DNA of 64,000 nt. Source: Balaenoptera acutorostrata. Lineage: Eukaryota; Chordata; Mammalia; Artiodactyla; Balaenopteridae. Numbering within the stretch: position 1 is the first letter of the stretch; the number at the start of each line of letters is the position of its first letter. Shown here piece by piece: positions 22,763-35,481 of this stretch. The notes beneath the pieces are model-generated. The model was not told the origin of the DNA. It did not search any database and was given only the letters and a program-made list of their open reading frames with translations. Position numbers and translations under genes: made by a program. Location of the stretch: contig NC_080064.1 in assembly GCF_949987535.1 (NCBI RefSeq), positions 44,473,937 to 44,537,936 of the forward strand, in the 5' to 3' direction.

Positions 22763-25435
22763 AATCCTGATTTTCTTTTAGTATGTCTAGGTGGACCCAA
22801 GAATCTCTGTTTTAAGTAGGTGCCCCAAGAGATTGAGGGGTAGGGGGTCACCGCTGCTGTAAGGGCCAAAAAATCTTTGAAGGATTTCAAAGAGGACAGG
22901 ATTCTTGGTCCCTATCTTTGGAACCTCATAGACTAACCAGGGAGACGAACAGGAAAATAAGTAATTATAATGAGGAGCAAAGACCATTAATTCTTAGAAT
23001 TTCAAGAAAGATATTCGTAGTATTCCAAGAGAAAAGTGTGGCATACTTGGACTTGTGATTCTTTATCCATGAGGATATTAATATTGGTTTGCTGGCATTA
23101 AGTTACTGAGCATGTACTTTAGGGTGGCCCTGGGTTGGGTCCTTTTCCTTCATTGTTTCAAAACATTCTTTTTTTAAGACATCTTCCTGAATAGAATCCA
23201 AGAAAGAGTACCGATCCATTCATGTGCCAGCTCCGGCTTAGACAGGAGCTTTTCTTGATAAGCAGTTAGTTTCAAAACCAGTACAGTCCTGCAGCTTACA
23301 CCGGTTCTTGGATGTGCACAGAGGAGCCTGAGCCTGATTTGTCTTGGAGTGGTTGGGAGGCTAAGATGCCACTCTGTGCTGTTCATCTCAGCAAGCAGCC
23401 GCTGTTGGCCTAGCATGTACCCAGGCTCAAGTCCCTGTTCTCCAGGAACTCAGAGTCTTGTTGGACGTGGAGACCATAAATACACAAATAACACAGTGTG
23501 ATCAGCACTGTGACAGATGGAAACTCCGGGCACTAGTGGGTAGAGAAAACCTCTATCCTGGCCTGGGGGATGAAGGGAATGCTTCCAGAACCTTAAAAGA
23601 TGAAAGGCATTCTACTTAAAAGGTAGAAGGGCATTCCAGACAGAGGAACCAGCAAAACAAAAAGCACAGCAGTAAAAAACCAGCCTGGGTGTTTTTGTTA
23701 TTACTTGTTTTTTTGGCTGGGGGGTGTGGGGGGCAGTGCAGAAAGTACAAGCAGTTCCCTGTTGCAGAAGCCTGTTAGGAACAAGATGGGGCTAAATACA
23801 GAGGAGGGACTGTATCATGGGGGTGGGGACACATGTGTTGGAGAAAGAATTTTGGCCTTTCCCCTTTAGACAGTGGGGAGGCCTGATTTATAAACTGTAA
23901 CACAATCACCATTCCTCAAGCCTGGGGAGGGGCACCAGCTGGGAATAGTTTCCACTCTGGGCCCCCAGCAGGTGCAAGTCTTCTCAGGGACCCTGTCTCC
24001 ACTGGGGCAGCAAGAGAAGGGAGGAGGCAAGGCAGGGCCCACCCCAGCCCCTCATCAGGCCTGCCTCCTGCAGCTGTTTGATGCCTGCACACCCCTAGAG
24101 AGCTGAGGCCCATCAGCTCCCTGGATGTGAAAAGAATGGCAGCAAAGGCAGACTGTTTTAGAAGCTAGACTACCTCACAAGCAAACATTGCCACTTGGAG
24201 AGAAAACAATTATCTAATTGTAAAATCTGGTCCCATAAAAATCTTTCTAAAGGAACAGTTATCATTCTGTGATAAGAGGTACTATTTAATCTTCTTAACA
24301 ACCCTAGTAGAAGGCACTGTTATCCCCACGTGAGAGGTGACAAAATTGAGACCCAGAAGGTTGGGTAACTTGCCCAGGGTGGCACAGCCAATAAAGGGCA
24401 AAACCCACATTGGTACCCAGGTTAAGACCTTTAGACCTAGGAACTGCAAAGAGTCTGGTGCCACCAACCTCAATGTAGAGTTCAAAATAAGAGATCTAAA
24501 CTGCAAAACGAATGTCAGGAAGCCAAGGCAGTTTTTTTTCCCCCCCCCCAAAGTGATTACTTAATGCTTTTTAAATACATAAAATTATTTTTTAATTTGT
24601 ATTTTCTCATTCTTTAACACTTGCACTTAGTAATTCTTTGACTAAGCCAGAGTTGCCCACATCTGTAGGGCCTGAAGTCTAGGCCTTTTCCCTCTGCCAT
24701 GCTCCCTCTCACAAAATTTTTCAAGCAATTTCATAAAACTTTGACAAATTAAAAATGTAAAGTATTTCTCAATTTTTTTAAAAATTAGCAAACAGCTCAA
24801 AAAAGTTTTTTTGTTCCCCTCAATCTCAAAGGCTCCAAATCAATACAGGTGGCTCCCCTATCCATCCATGTGCCCAGGCTAGAAATCTGGGTTTTTTTTA
24901 ACCCCATGCTTGACTCCACCCTCCTCCTACTCCCACAGGCTCTTTAATCCATTTTCCACACTACAGTGATCTAATTTCCAAATGTTATCATCACATTCTC
25001 CCGCTCAAAACCCGTCAGTGACTCTGTATGACAAAACCCAAATCTCAAGACCCCCCAGCCTCCTCCTCTCTCTCTGGGAGTCCTGATTCCCTTTCTCACA
25101 GTCCTGAGCACTACACTGAGATTTTAGTGAGAACACTAACGAGAACACAAACCACTGGTCAATTATGAAACTTCTTCCCCATTACACCATCCAGCTCAAG
25201 CCTGGGATGGAGGAAAAATGTTGGATATAGTTGCCTGCTGGCCAGAAGACAGAGTAATGATCTTGTCTGCTGAGACCAGAGTGTGAAAACCCATTTTCAA
25301 ACCTTACCTCAAAGGTTGCACAGAAGTGAGAAACTCAACCATGCTGGCTCTTATCAACCTATTCCTTCCCATAGCAACCTGGATATGAAATGGCCTTGGA
25401 CCCTGCTGGACAATATATTATTATTCTTTGCATTT

Positions 25436-25734
25436 TTAAAAAATACATGTATTTATTTTATTTATTTTTGGCTGCGTTGGGTCTTCGTTGCTGCGCACGG
25501 GCTTTCTCTAGTTGCGGCAAGCAGGGGCTACTCTTCGTTGTGGTGCACGGGCTTCTCAATGCGGTGGCTTCTCTTGTTACGGAGCATGGGCTCTAGGCGC
25601 ACGGGCTTCAGTAGTTGTGGCATGCAGGCTTAGTTGCTCCGCGGCATGTGGGATCTTCCCGGACCAGGGCTCGAACCCGTGTCCCCTGCACTGGCAGGTG
25701 GATTCTTAACCACTGAGCCACCAGGGAAGTCCCT
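25436..25734 (-). mobile_element. CHR-type SINE
   Basis: The full family layout is visible on the - strand, from gggacttccctggtggctca at the right to the (TTTA)n tail at the left. It directly abuts an antisense L1 fragment on its right. Confidence 0.92.
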
Positions 25735-25985
25735 GTTTCCACCTTTTGGCTTTTGTGAATGCTGCTATGAACATGGGTGTATAAATACTTCTTGGAGACC
25801 CTGCTATCAATTCTTTTGGATATATACCCAGAAGTAGAATTACTAGACCATATGGTAATTCTGTTTAATTTTTTGAGGAATCGCCATATTGTTTTCCATA
25901 GTGGCTGCACCATTTTACATTCCTACCAACAACGTATAAGGCTTTCAATTTCTCCACATCCTCTCCAATACACGTTGCAAAACTG
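25735..25985 (-). mobile_element. L1 ORF2 fragment, antisense
   Basis: The + strand shows the antisense L1 landmarks aatgctgctatgaacatggg, tatacccagaagtagaatt, ccatagtggctgcaccattt and tccacatcctctcca. The reading frame is broken. It is an older copy than the L1s at 34 and 39 kb. Confidence 0.8.
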
Positions 25986-26193
25986 AAAGCCCGAAAACAT
26001 TAAGTGATGACAGAAATAATGATCCTGTCATCAGCAGGCAAATGACAAGCTCGCCCCCTAGTGTCAAGTAAGGAAGATAACAGAAAAAGCAAACATTCTT
26101 AAAAGGCACAACCACCACAAAGAACATAATCTCTACCTTACCAAGAATCTGGAGCGAACACTAATAACACAAACTACTAATCAATCAAAATAG

Positions 26194-26199
26194 TTTATT
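26194..26199 (-). promoter_or_regulatory. COA7: Probable COA7 poly(A) signal AATAAA
   Basis: On the - strand the sequence reads gtgaataaactattttg. About 20-35 bases further downstream it is GT-rich (gtttgtgttattagtgtt), as expected of a downstream element. Use of this site would give a 3' UTR of roughly 790 bases. No transcript evidence is available, and other sites further downstream are possible. Confidence 0.5.
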
Positions 26200-26971
26200 C
26201 ACAGGGACAGTTAAAAAGGTTCAGTTCTGAGGGACAAAACGTATCACCAACCCTTGCATACAAATCCCTAGCTGAAGTTACCTTATTAGCTGTGCCAGAT
26301 GAGTAGCCTGGGGATGTTAATTTTTAACGTGTGCATGTCTCCACTAAAGGAAGGCTTATGTTGTATCCTCTTTAGCAACCCTGAAGCATAACAGCCTTTA
26401 ACTTTTACGTCACACGTAACTCCCAATCTCTGAATTTGTTGAAAGATCTGACTCTAAAGGCAAAAAGGAAGCCCACACCCAATGATTAAGTCAGAGGGTG
26501 GCAGTCATGACTATTTAACTGTTCTTAGCTCCTTAAACCCGCTATTATGTAAATCAAGATACTTTCTGATTTTTTAAGCCCTCCCAACTAAAATAATGGT
26601 GATAATGATGATGATGTCTGATTCTTTCAGGCCCTGTGGCTGCTAATTTTTCCAACTCCCTGCTCTGTCTCTCCTGCCCACACCCTCCAATCTCTATGGC
26701 TCACTGGTTTGCTGTTTTTCACAGAGCTGCAAGAGTTTGAGAACCAAGATCCCATAAATGTGGATCACACCAGATAAAGGAATACTGATTGAAATACACA
26801 TTTCAGACTACATCCCAGTAGGTGACGCTCTGGGGCAATGGGTCTATACAATCAGAGTTACTGATATTAAATCCCAAGTCTTTCTGCTCCAGCAGGTCGA
26901 CCTCCAAGGGCTGCATCAGAAATAGGAGGTGCCAGCCTCAAGCTGACCGTTGCCTGGGAGGGTGGGCCACA
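26200..26971 (-). other. COA7: Inferred COA7 3' UTR
   Basis: This is the sequence between the COA7 stop codon and the probable poly(A) signal. It is not dominated by young repeats and carries no further coding similarity. Its extent depends entirely on the poly(A) site call. Confidence 0.45.
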
Positions 26972-27420
26972 CTACCCAAACGTTAAAGGCTGGACATTTT
27001 TCTGCTGCTCTTTGTGCAGCTGCCGGGCCCGATTTTTTAGCTCTTCAGCCTTAGCTTCGTCCTTATCGACACCATCCCCCAGCTTGTACATGCGGCTGGC
27101 GTTGGCACAGGCCCAGACATGGCCTAGGTCACAGGCTTTCACTGAGTATTTGCATGCCAGGCCCATGTCCTTGGCAAAGCCGGGGGCACCCTGCAGGAAC
27201 ATGGTACTGAGGTTGAAGCAGCTAGATGCATAGCTGCCATCACAGGCCCTTGTGTAGTAGTCTCTGGCCCTCTCCAGATCGGGCTGGCCATCCTCATTGA
27301 CCTGTCCATCATGTGCCAGGAGACCAACGTTGTGGCATGCCTCCAAGGACTTCTTTCCAGGCTTCTCACATGCCATCAGAAAGCAGCTGGAGGCAGCTTT
27401 CAGATCCTGGGTTAGTCCAC
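26972..27420 (-). CDS. COA7: COA7 exon 3 (residues 83-231 and stop)
   Basis: This is the terminal coding exon of cytochrome c oxidase assembly factor 7, a soluble Sel1-like repeat protein of the mitochondrial intermembrane space needed for complex IV assembly. The acceptor is preceded by the strong pyrimidine tract ctttttttccttcctcccag. The exon starts with GT, completing the Gly codon split from exon 2, and runs 449 bases to a tag stop at 26972-26974. It encodes most of the Sel1-like repeats, with nine of the protein's 13 cysteines (95, 100, 111, 142, 150, 172, 179, 187 counted here, plus exon 2 cysteines nearby). The expected repeat hallmarks include [44 protein letters not shown] and the C-terminal VQPLTFG. 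Tyr137, where a human Y137C disease variant is reported, is Tyr here. There are no frameshifts. Correction to the count: eight cysteines lie in this exon, two in exon 1 and three in exon 2. Confidence 0.97.
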
Positions 27421-27869
27421 CTGGGAGGAAGGAAAAAAAGTCAACCTAAGCCAGGGCAGAACCTGAATGTCTCAGGCCAAAGTCAGGGAGCAATTCCTGA
27501 ATAAAGTTTATATACTTTGAGCTAAGGCAGCATGAAAAGAAGATGGCCTGGTATACTGCACAGACTTTCCAGCTTCTTTAGCCATGGAATCTTCTGTTCA
27601 AATGGTATCTTATAAGGAAGCTTAACCAGGTAAAAAAGGGTGAAATGATAATATCTTACCTCTGAGGGTAACAGCAAGATCATAGCATCTTATAAGCACT
27701 TCATTAAACGTTTAATTTTAATATATACTGAATGTGTATTATTTGCCAATTAATATGCTAGGTTCTAAGGAACAGATACTGTCCCTGCCTTTGTGAATCT
27801 TGTGGTCTAATGAGACAGACATTAAACGAGCACACAAGTAAATGTATGATTATAAGTGTGACAAGCATA

Positions 27870-28630
27870 TGGAGAAAAAGTACAGAATGCTATGAGAATG
27901 TATCAGGGCTCTGAACTAGGAGGCAAGGTCAAGGAAAGCTTCCCCAGGGGCTTCCCTGGTGGCGCAGTGGTTAAGAGTCCTCCTGCCAATGCAGGGGACA
28001 CGGGTTTGAGCCCTGGTCTGGGAAGATCCCACATGCCTCGGAGCAACTAAGCCCATGTGCCACAACTACTGAGCCTGCGCTCTGGAGCCTGCAAGCCACA
28101 ACTACTGAGCCCGTGAGCCACAACTACTGAAGCCCGAGCACTTAGAGCCTGTGCTCCACAACAGGAGAAGCCACTGCAGGGAGCAGCCCCCACACAGCAA
28201 CGAAGAGTAGCCCCCGCTCGCCGCAGTTAGAGAAAGCCCACGCAGAGCAACGAAGACCCAATGCAGCCAAAAATAAAATAAAATTAAATTAAATTTAAAA
28301 AAAGGAAAGCTTCCCCAAAGAAGGGACATTTGAGCTGTGATATAATGGAAAAAAGAAGGAAAAGAAAATAAAATATGGAGTGAAAAAAAAAAAAAGAAAA
28401 GAAAAAGGCAAAGAAAATTGTTCCAGGCAGCAGGAATAGGATACAAAGAGAAAAGGAGCCCATGTGGCTAGAACCCAGAAATCACTACGGAAGGGAGGCT
28501 GGAGAGGCAGGCAGGGGCCAGATCATGGAGTGTCTGATGGGTCTCCTTAAGGACCTTGCACTTAATCCTAGGAGCAATGGGAAGCTGCTAATGGATCACT
28601 TTAAGGGGAGGTGGTGACAGGGCTCACTTT
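27870..28630 (+). repeat. Ancient dispersed repeat, split by a SINE
   Basis: The phrases ttccaggcagcagga, ctggagaggcaggcagg, ggccagatcatgg, ccttgcacttaatcct and caatgggaagctgct follow the order seen at 38380 and 54940. The SINE at 27947-28301 interrupts it. Confidence 0.5.
27947..28301 (+). mobile_element. Full-length CHR-type SINE
   Basis: Head, body and an A-rich AATTAA tail are present. A perfect 16-bp duplication, aaggaaagcttcccca, lies at 27931-27946 and 28302-28317. The body carries one extra 'ccacaactactgagcc' unit. Confidence 0.96.
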
Positions 28631-28666
28631 TTTCTTTGTTTTTTGTTTTGTTTTGTTTTGTTTTTT
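28631..28666 (+). repeat. (TTTTG)n simple repeat
   Basis: About five TTTTG units bordered by T runs. Confidence 0.85.
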
Positions 28667-28861
28667 AATGGAACATTTCAAATCTCCATTCTCAAAAAGA
28701 GAAACATTGTAAGTAACTCAACATTTAGTTTTTAAAGTCACTCCAAACATACCACCTAGAAATAACCATCATTATCATTAAGAGGACACTATTCCAGTCA
28801 TCTTTATAGCATGTGTTCGAGTTAAATGTCGGCTGGCTGAATGGACAGCTAGACAGAAGTA

Positions 28862-29086
28862 CAGTTGACCCTTGAATGATATGGGGGTTAGGGGCACCCA
28901 CTCTCCACACAGCCAAAAATCCAAGAATAACTTAGAGTCAGCCCTCCCTAAATGTGGCTCCTCCACATCGGCAGACTCAACCCACAGAGGACTGTGTAGT
29001 ACTGCTGTAGTATTAATTATTGGAAAAAAATCTACCTGTAAGTGGACCTGCATAGTTCAAACCCGTGTTGTTCAAGGATCAGGTGT
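28862..29086 (+). mobile_element. Tigger2/MER28-type DNA transposon, internally deleted
   Basis: It starts cagttgacccttgaatgat and ends with the inverted counterpart gtgttgttcaaggatcagg, giving terminal inverted repeats of about 25 bp. It carries no transposase. The family assignment rests on the distinctive terminal sequence. Confidence 0.75.
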
Positions 29087-29619
29087 CATTTGAAAAACTG
29101 GATTACACATGCTACTTGTAAATAAAAAATTTAACTTTGATTTTACTTGCATTTATTGTTAAGACAACCAAACTGAAGTGAAGCTGAAGAAACTAACTTC
29201 AAATGAATATTTCAACAGAGAAATTTCCTAAATGAGCCCCTAGAGTTATAGATTATTAAAAGGTTAGCATCACTATTTTGTTTTGTTTTTTAACCAAATT
29301 TCAGACAGTATTGACTCATGAGGATGTTGTCACCTCACACTTCCCCCTACCTCTCTATTACAAAGAGCCTAGTACATAATAAGTGCTCAGTAAATGCTGT
29401 AGCATTTTTATGCCATAAAGGTTTATATTATTTACATTCTATTCAGTAACCCTAATTAGCCCAACATTCATTCTAAATGGGATTCTGCTCATCACCAGTC
29501 TTTTCAGAGCTCCTCCATTCCTGAATTATTTCTCTTGATTCACCTACTTACTGGTTATCAGATAGTTTTTTCTAGAAAAGCATATAGATTCTACAGCCTC
29601 TGAGTTCTTTCAGTTTTGA

Positions 29620-31960
29620 GAATGCATTTCTGCCACCTTTCTATTTAAACAGTATATAATTAGGTCTTGCTTTTATATCCAGCCTGATAAATCTATGCCT
29701 TTTACTGGAGTGTTTACTTAGATTTAATGCAATTCTTGATATAGCTGGGTTTAAGTCTACAACCTTATTTGTTTCCCATTTGTCCCAAATGCTTTTTGTT
29801 CCTTTATTCCCTTTCTTACAATTCTTTTGAACTGTATATTTCTAATAGTCCGTTTCATTCTCATCATTGGCTTTTTAGTAATACTTCTTTTATCAGTGGT
29901 TTACCTAGTGAAAATACTATGTATACGTAATCACAATCTACCAAGAATTAATATTAAGCACTTCACGTATAATGTAAGAACCTTACAATAGTACACTTTC
30001 ATTTACCACATTTCTATTCTTTGTACTACTGCTGTCATGTTTTACTTCTAAACATATTATTTATTTGTTTGACTTCTATATAGTGTAAGCCCCATAACAT
30101 GACTATTATTTTTGCTTCAGTTTTTTAAAGACATTAAGAAATGAGGAAAAACTTCTTATATTTACATGTATAGTCCAGTGCACTTTCTTCTTTTGTATGG
30201 ATCCTAGTGTCCACCTTTTTATCATTTTCCTTCTACCCAAACAACTTTTCTTAACTTTTCTTGTCGTGTAGGTCTGCCAGCGACTCATTCACTCAGCTTT
30301 TGTTTATCTGAAAATGAATTTATTTCATTTCATTTATTTATTTATCTTTTTGGCTGTGCCACACAGCTTGTGGGATTTAGTTCCCTGACCGGGGATTGAA
30401 CCTGGGCCCTCGGCAGTGAGAGCGTGGAGTCCTAACCCTTGGACCACCAGGGAATTCCCCATCTTCATTTAAAAAAATATTTTCAATAAAGTAGAATTCA
30501 AGTTTGACAGTTTTTTTCTTTCAGCATTTAAAAGATGTTGTTCTTTTGTCTTCTGGCTTAATTACTTCTGATGAGAAGTCAGTGATTATTCTCACCAATG
30601 TTCCCCACAATGTGTTTTTTTCTCTGACTGCTTTTAAGATTTTTCTCTTTACCTTTGGCTTTCAGCAAATGGTAATAATGTATCTAGGTATGATTTCATT
30701 GGTTACCCTGTTTGGATCCACTAAGCTTCATGGATCTGTGGAGTGATATTTTTCATCAAATTTGGAAATTTTATACTGTTATTTCTTCAAATACTTTTTT
30801 CTGCCCCAATCTCTTCTCTTTCTGGACTCCAATACACGTTATGTTAGATTAAGGGATAGTGAACCCCACAGGTTGAGGCTCTGTGTTGTTGTTGTTTTGC
30901 TTTTCCTCTCTCAGTGCTTCAGTTTACATAACATCTTCAATCCTGTCTTCAAGTTCAGTGATCTTTCAAATTCACTGATTATTTCCTTCTGATGTGTCCA
31001 ATTTGCTATTAAGCCTGTCCAATGAATTTTTCATTTCAAATATTATGTTTTTCAATTGCAGGATTTCATTTGGTTCTTTTTAATAGTTTCAATTTCTGTG
31101 ATGAGATTTCCCATCTGTTCATTCATTGTGTCCATCTTTTATTTAAACCCTTTAAAAAATTTATTTTCCTTGTTTAAAAATATTTGATGCTAATTCCAAC
31201 ATCCCTGTCACATCTGGGTCTGTTTCTATTGACTGCTTTTTTTCTGTTTAGCAATTTCTTACTTTATGCTGGACATTGTAGATGCTACTTTGTTCACTCT
31301 GGTTTTGTTGTATTCATTTAAAGACTGTTATACCCTGGTTTCTCTTCAGATCACATAAATCTTTCACCTTTTACTAAAGACTGTTGAGTTTTGTTCTCGC
31401 AAGTAACTAATTCACTGGTGAATCAGCCTGATCCTTTTGAGGCTTGTTTCTAAGTTTTGGAACCTTTCTGCAGTCTGTATTCAATAAGGTCTCTCCACTC
31501 TGGCTGGTGGAATTCAAACAACTCCCAACACTGTGAAACCTCTGAAGTCTCTTTTCAGTTCACACCTCCCCGGTAGCTTTTCACTGCAAGGTCTCTCAGA
31601 GTCTCCTCCTATGCATGTGCAGCTTAACACTGAGCCAAAGACTTAAGAGCACCCCTATGTGGCTATCTGGAGCTCCTCTCTGTGTAGCTTCTTCTTCTCT
31701 GGTATCCTGTCCTGCAAACTCTGGCAGCCTCAGTGGCCAGAAACTCTGACCTCTGCCTCATCAGTTCAGCAAGACTATCATACTCTACTTGGCTTCCACC
31801 TCTTTGTGCCTAGTCTGAAAAGTACCTCCAGGCAAAAAGCCAAAGCAATCATTCATGGGGCTCATCCTGTGTGTTTCCCTTTTCTCAGGGATCACTGTAC
31901 TGCACTGCCTATTCTCCAATGTCTGAAAATAGTTGCTTCATATATTTTATTGAATCCATG
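29620..31960 (-). mobile_element. Ancient L1 (L1M-type), antisense, broken
   Basis: The T-rich + strand carries familiar antisense L1M phrases: atatagctgggtttaagtc, atttgtttcccatttgtccc, atttcttcaaatact, ttcatttggttctttttaat, tgaatttttcatttca, gctggacattgtagatg. A long open frame on the + strand inside it (31659-32225) has no protein similarity. A short SINE interrupts it at 30335-30459. Confidence 0.72.
30335..30459 (-). mobile_element. Short tRNA-derived SINE
   Basis: On the - strand it reads gggaattccctggtggtcca and gttcaatccccggtcaggga, with an A/T tail at the left (TTTA units). Confidence 0.86.
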
Positions 31961-31989
31961 GTTTATATCCTTAAAAGTTCATTTTAGTT

Positions 31990-32310
31990 GCCTTATGGAA
32001 AGAAGATTAGATAACTGCATTAATGAAGCAAGAGAGAAAGGTGGCTTGGATAAATATGGTAGCAGGAAAGGGAGAGACAGGACAGATTTGAAACATATTT
32101 TAGAGCTAAACTGGCCACAAGCTACTAGGCAGGGAGAGATACCACTTGCTAAACTGGAAGACAACAGGGGTGCAATATTTGGGAGAAAAAGAAAACAATT
32201 AAGAATTCTATATTGGATTTGTTAAGTTTGCGATGCCTGTAAGAACTCCAAGTCAAATCTTCCAGTAAACAGTCAACTATATGCAGTCTGGAGTGGTTTT
32301 GCCTAGAGAT
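31990..32310 (+). repeat. Possible copy of the ancient dispersed repeat
   Basis: It contains aagcaagagagaaaggtggc, ttggatttgttaagtttgcg and atgcctgtaagaactccaag, which resemble the 3' part of the repeat seen near 58400. It is degraded. Confidence 0.3.
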
Positions 32311-33876
32311 AAAGGTTTGTTTGCAATTATCATCACTAACTTATAATTCATTGCCACATCCTAGAGACCACCACTATTAACTTTTGGTGTATTTCCTCCT
32401 ACTACCTTTTCAATGTAGTTTGGTCTTGTTTTTACATGTTGTAATCATGTGTTCTTCACTCCCCACTAGAAACCCATCTTCATATGTTTTATTAAGAATA
32501 TTTCATCAAAGCGATATATCAGAGTTACTTTCCACTTCGTTTCATAAGACATTTAAATGGCTTCACAAAAACAGTTCAAAGCTGATTTCACTGATGAAAA
32601 TACCTGGGCAAAATATTCCTTGGGTCACTCTAAGTGTCCAATCCAAGGTAACTTCTGCAGCAACCAACATAAACCAGACCTGTTCACACTGATAGAATGT
32701 TTTACAATTTAACAAAGCAGTCACATGTGAGTTCATTTGATGCTCAGAAAAATCCTATGAATAAGGTGTGAGCTGACCTTATTACTCCAATTTTGTCATT
32801 GAGGTATTTGTAGCTCAGGGAAGGAAAATGCCTTGCCTGATACCACACCGTCAGCTTAGGATGAAAAGTGACCTCCCACTCTTCCCCACTGCCCCAAGCT
32901 ATCCTTGATAAAAGGAGAGTTATTAACCAGTCTTTGTCAAGAAAGGACACTGGGTGTGTTTTCAGAACAGAGGGCAAATTCTCAGGCTCAGAACTAGGCA
33001 GGGGGGTCAACAGTATTGGCTTTTAGACATGGCAGGGCCCAAGGTCTCCTAACCAACAATCCAAAAGAGTCTGAGGAGCAAAGATCAGCTAATGGGATCT
33101 CCTGTGACGACACCTGACCTCGAGGAAATTATTTAACAATGTCAGCTTAACAGAGGATCAAGTATTATTCTCTAAACACTCTGTGTTCTTTCACCTGCTT
33201 ACCTGCTCTCTAGTCTGAAGAGAAGACATAACTCTATTCTACCTCAAGCAAATAAAATCTGCTCTGTCCTTTAAGAACCAGTTTCAATGCCTCCTCCTCT
33301 CAGCACCCCCTGATGATGACATGCTCCCAGAACTGAACCCCCAAAGTACTTTACATGTCTCTCTATAAAGACACTTATCAAGCTCTCCCAGGTTAACAGG
33401 TATTAGTATAAATACTTCTTCCTTGGGGAGGGGGTGAAAAAAAAAAAAGATTTCTTCCCCACACTGGTCCATCTTTGCTTCACTGTACAGAGTAAATACT
33501 AAAAATTTGCTCAACAAGGAGCACTTAAGAAAAAAAAAAGTCTCAGTGCACAATCATTAATCATATAAGTTTGTCAAAGAGAAGGGAAAATAATTTCACA
33601 ACCTCCACAATCTCTTTTGTTCTCCTTAATTCAATAAGGAACTCAAAGTCCCTGTGGAAAATGTAGTAAAATATGATATAAAGACAAAAGGAACCCAAAA
33701 CTTTACCAAGACACAAATTCAGAGACTAAACAGCTAGGAACATTTTTATTTTTGCACAGTGTATTATATAGCTGAGTTCACATCATATGTAATTTTGTGT
33801 TCAGCTTTCTTCACTGAACATTATATCATAAACCTTTCCTGATGTCAACAAAAATTATTTTAAAACATTATTTTTT

Positions 33877-35115
33877 CTCTTTTTTCACATCTTTATTAGA
33901 GTATAATTGCTTTACAATGGTGTGTTAGTTTCTGCTGTACAACAAAGTGAATCAGCTATACATATACATATATCCCCATATCCCCTCCCTCTTGAGCCTC
34001 CCTCCCACCCTCCCTATCCCACCCCTCTAGGTCGTCACAAAGCATCAAGTTGATCTCCTTGTGCTATGCAGCAGCTTCCCACTAGCCATTCATTTTACAT
34101 TTGGTTGTGTACATATGTCAATGCTACTCTCTCACTTCATCCCAGCTTCCCCTTCCCCACCTCAAGTCCGTTCTCTACGTCTGCGTCTTTATTCCTGTCC
34201 TGCCACTAGGTTCATCAGTACCACTTTTTTAGATTCCATAGATATGTGTTAGCATACTGTATTTGTTTTTCTCTTTCTGACTTACTTCACTCTGTATGAC
34301 AGACTCTAGGTCCATCCACCTCACTACAAATAACTCAATTTCATTCCTTTTTATGGCTGAGTAATATTCCATTGTATGTATGTGCCACATCTTCTTTATC
34401 CATTCATCCGTTGATGGACATTTTGGTTGCTTCCATGTCCTGGCTATTGTAAATAGAGCTGCAATGAACATCATGGTACATGTCTCTTTTTGAATTATGG
34501 TTTTCTCAGGGTATATGCCCAGTAGTGGGATTGCTGGGTCATACAGTAGTTCTATTTTTAGTTTTTTAAGGAACCTCCATACTGTTCTCCATAGTGGCTG
34601 TATCAATTTACATTCCCACCAACAGTGCAAGAGGGTTCCCTTTTCTCCACACCCTCTCCAGCATTTATTGTTTGTAGATTTTTTGATGATGGCCATTCTG
34701 ACCGGTGTGAGGTGATACCTCATTGTGGTTTTGATTTGCATTTCTCTAATGATTAGTAATGTTGAGCATCTTTTCATGTATTTGTTGGCAATCTGTATAT
34801 CTTCTTTGGAGAAATGTCTATTTAGGCCTTCTGCCCATTTTTGGATTGGATTGTTTGTTTTTTTGATATTGAGCTGCATGAGCTGCTTGTATATTTTGGA
34901 GATTAATCCTTTGTCGGTCGTTTTGTTTGCAAATATTTTCTCCCATTCTGAGGGTTGTCTTTTTATCTTGTTTATGGTTTCCTTTGCTGTGCAAAAGCTT
35001 TTAACTTTCATTAGGTCCTATTTGTTTATTTTTGCTTTTATTTCCCTTACTTTAGGAAGTGGGGCAAAAAGGATCTTGTTGTGATTTATGTCAGTAGAGT
35101 GTTCTGCTTATGTAG
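33877..35115 (-). mobile_element. L1 3' end, 5' truncated
   Basis: This is an antisense L1 covering the 3' UTR and the last third of ORF2. Its 3' end is at the left (acatctttattagagtataa; tail T-rich). It is flanked by copies of aaacattatttttt at 33863-33876 and 35116-35129. A third copy at 35483 comes from a SINE that used the same site. It runs in the same sense as COA7. Confidence 0.93.
34229..35011 (-). pseudogene. L1 ORF2 C-terminal reading frame, open to its natural stop
   Basis: 260 codons of the ORF2 C-terminal region remain open to the usual end (LTHIYGI then stop). The cysteine-rich C-X3-C-X7-H-X4-C motif (CWRGC...LLHCWWEC) is intact. The reverse transcriptase and endonuclease domains are absent because of 5' truncation, and stop codons occur in frame just upstream of 35011. 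It cannot encode a functional retrotransposon protein. Confidence 0.9.
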
Positions 35116-35130
35116 AAACATTATTTTTTT

Positions 35131-35481
35131 ATTATTATTTTTTTAAAAATTTATTTATTTGTTTATTTATTTTTGGCTGCATTGGGTCTTCATTGCTGCG
35201 CACGGGCTTTCTCTAGTTGCGGCGAGCAGGGGCTACTCTTTGTTGCGGTGCGTGGGCTTCTCACTGCAGTGGCTTCTCTTGTTGCAGAGCACAGGCTCTA
35301 GGCGTGCGAGTTCAGTAGTTGTGGCACGTGGGCTCAGTAGTTGTGGCTCGCAGGCTCAGTAGTTGTGGTGCACAGGCTTAGTTGCTCCGCGGCACGTGGG
35401 ATCTTCCCAGACCAGGGCTCGAACCTGTGTCCTCTGCATTGGCAGGCAGATTCTTAACCACTGCGCCACGAGGGAAGTCCC
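35131..35481 (-). mobile_element. CHR-type SINE inserted at the L1 junction
   Basis: Full - strand SINE layout with (TTTA)n tail. It is flanked by aaacattattttttt (35116-35130) and aaaacattatttttt (35482-35496), which is the same short sequence that flanks the neighbouring L1. Confidence 0.94.

Larger units (their letters stand above)
3713..26180. other. Intergenic region between convergent SHISAL2A and COA7
   Basis: No gene could be supported here. Every open frame checked lacks recognisable protein similarity and most overlap repeats. The named repeats are listed separately. Between them, 10000-13080, 14320-16080, 16270-18400, 18880-20690, 22780-25430 and 25990-26180 show only scattered MIR/L2-like phrases (for example, 'agagaggttaa...gtcacacagct' motifs) or sequence I cannot assign. 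Confidence 0.65.

Noticed and set aside
31659..32225. 188-codon open frame on the + strand
   Set aside because: It lies mostly inside an antisense ancient L1 and reads the wrong strand of that element. It has no protein similarity.
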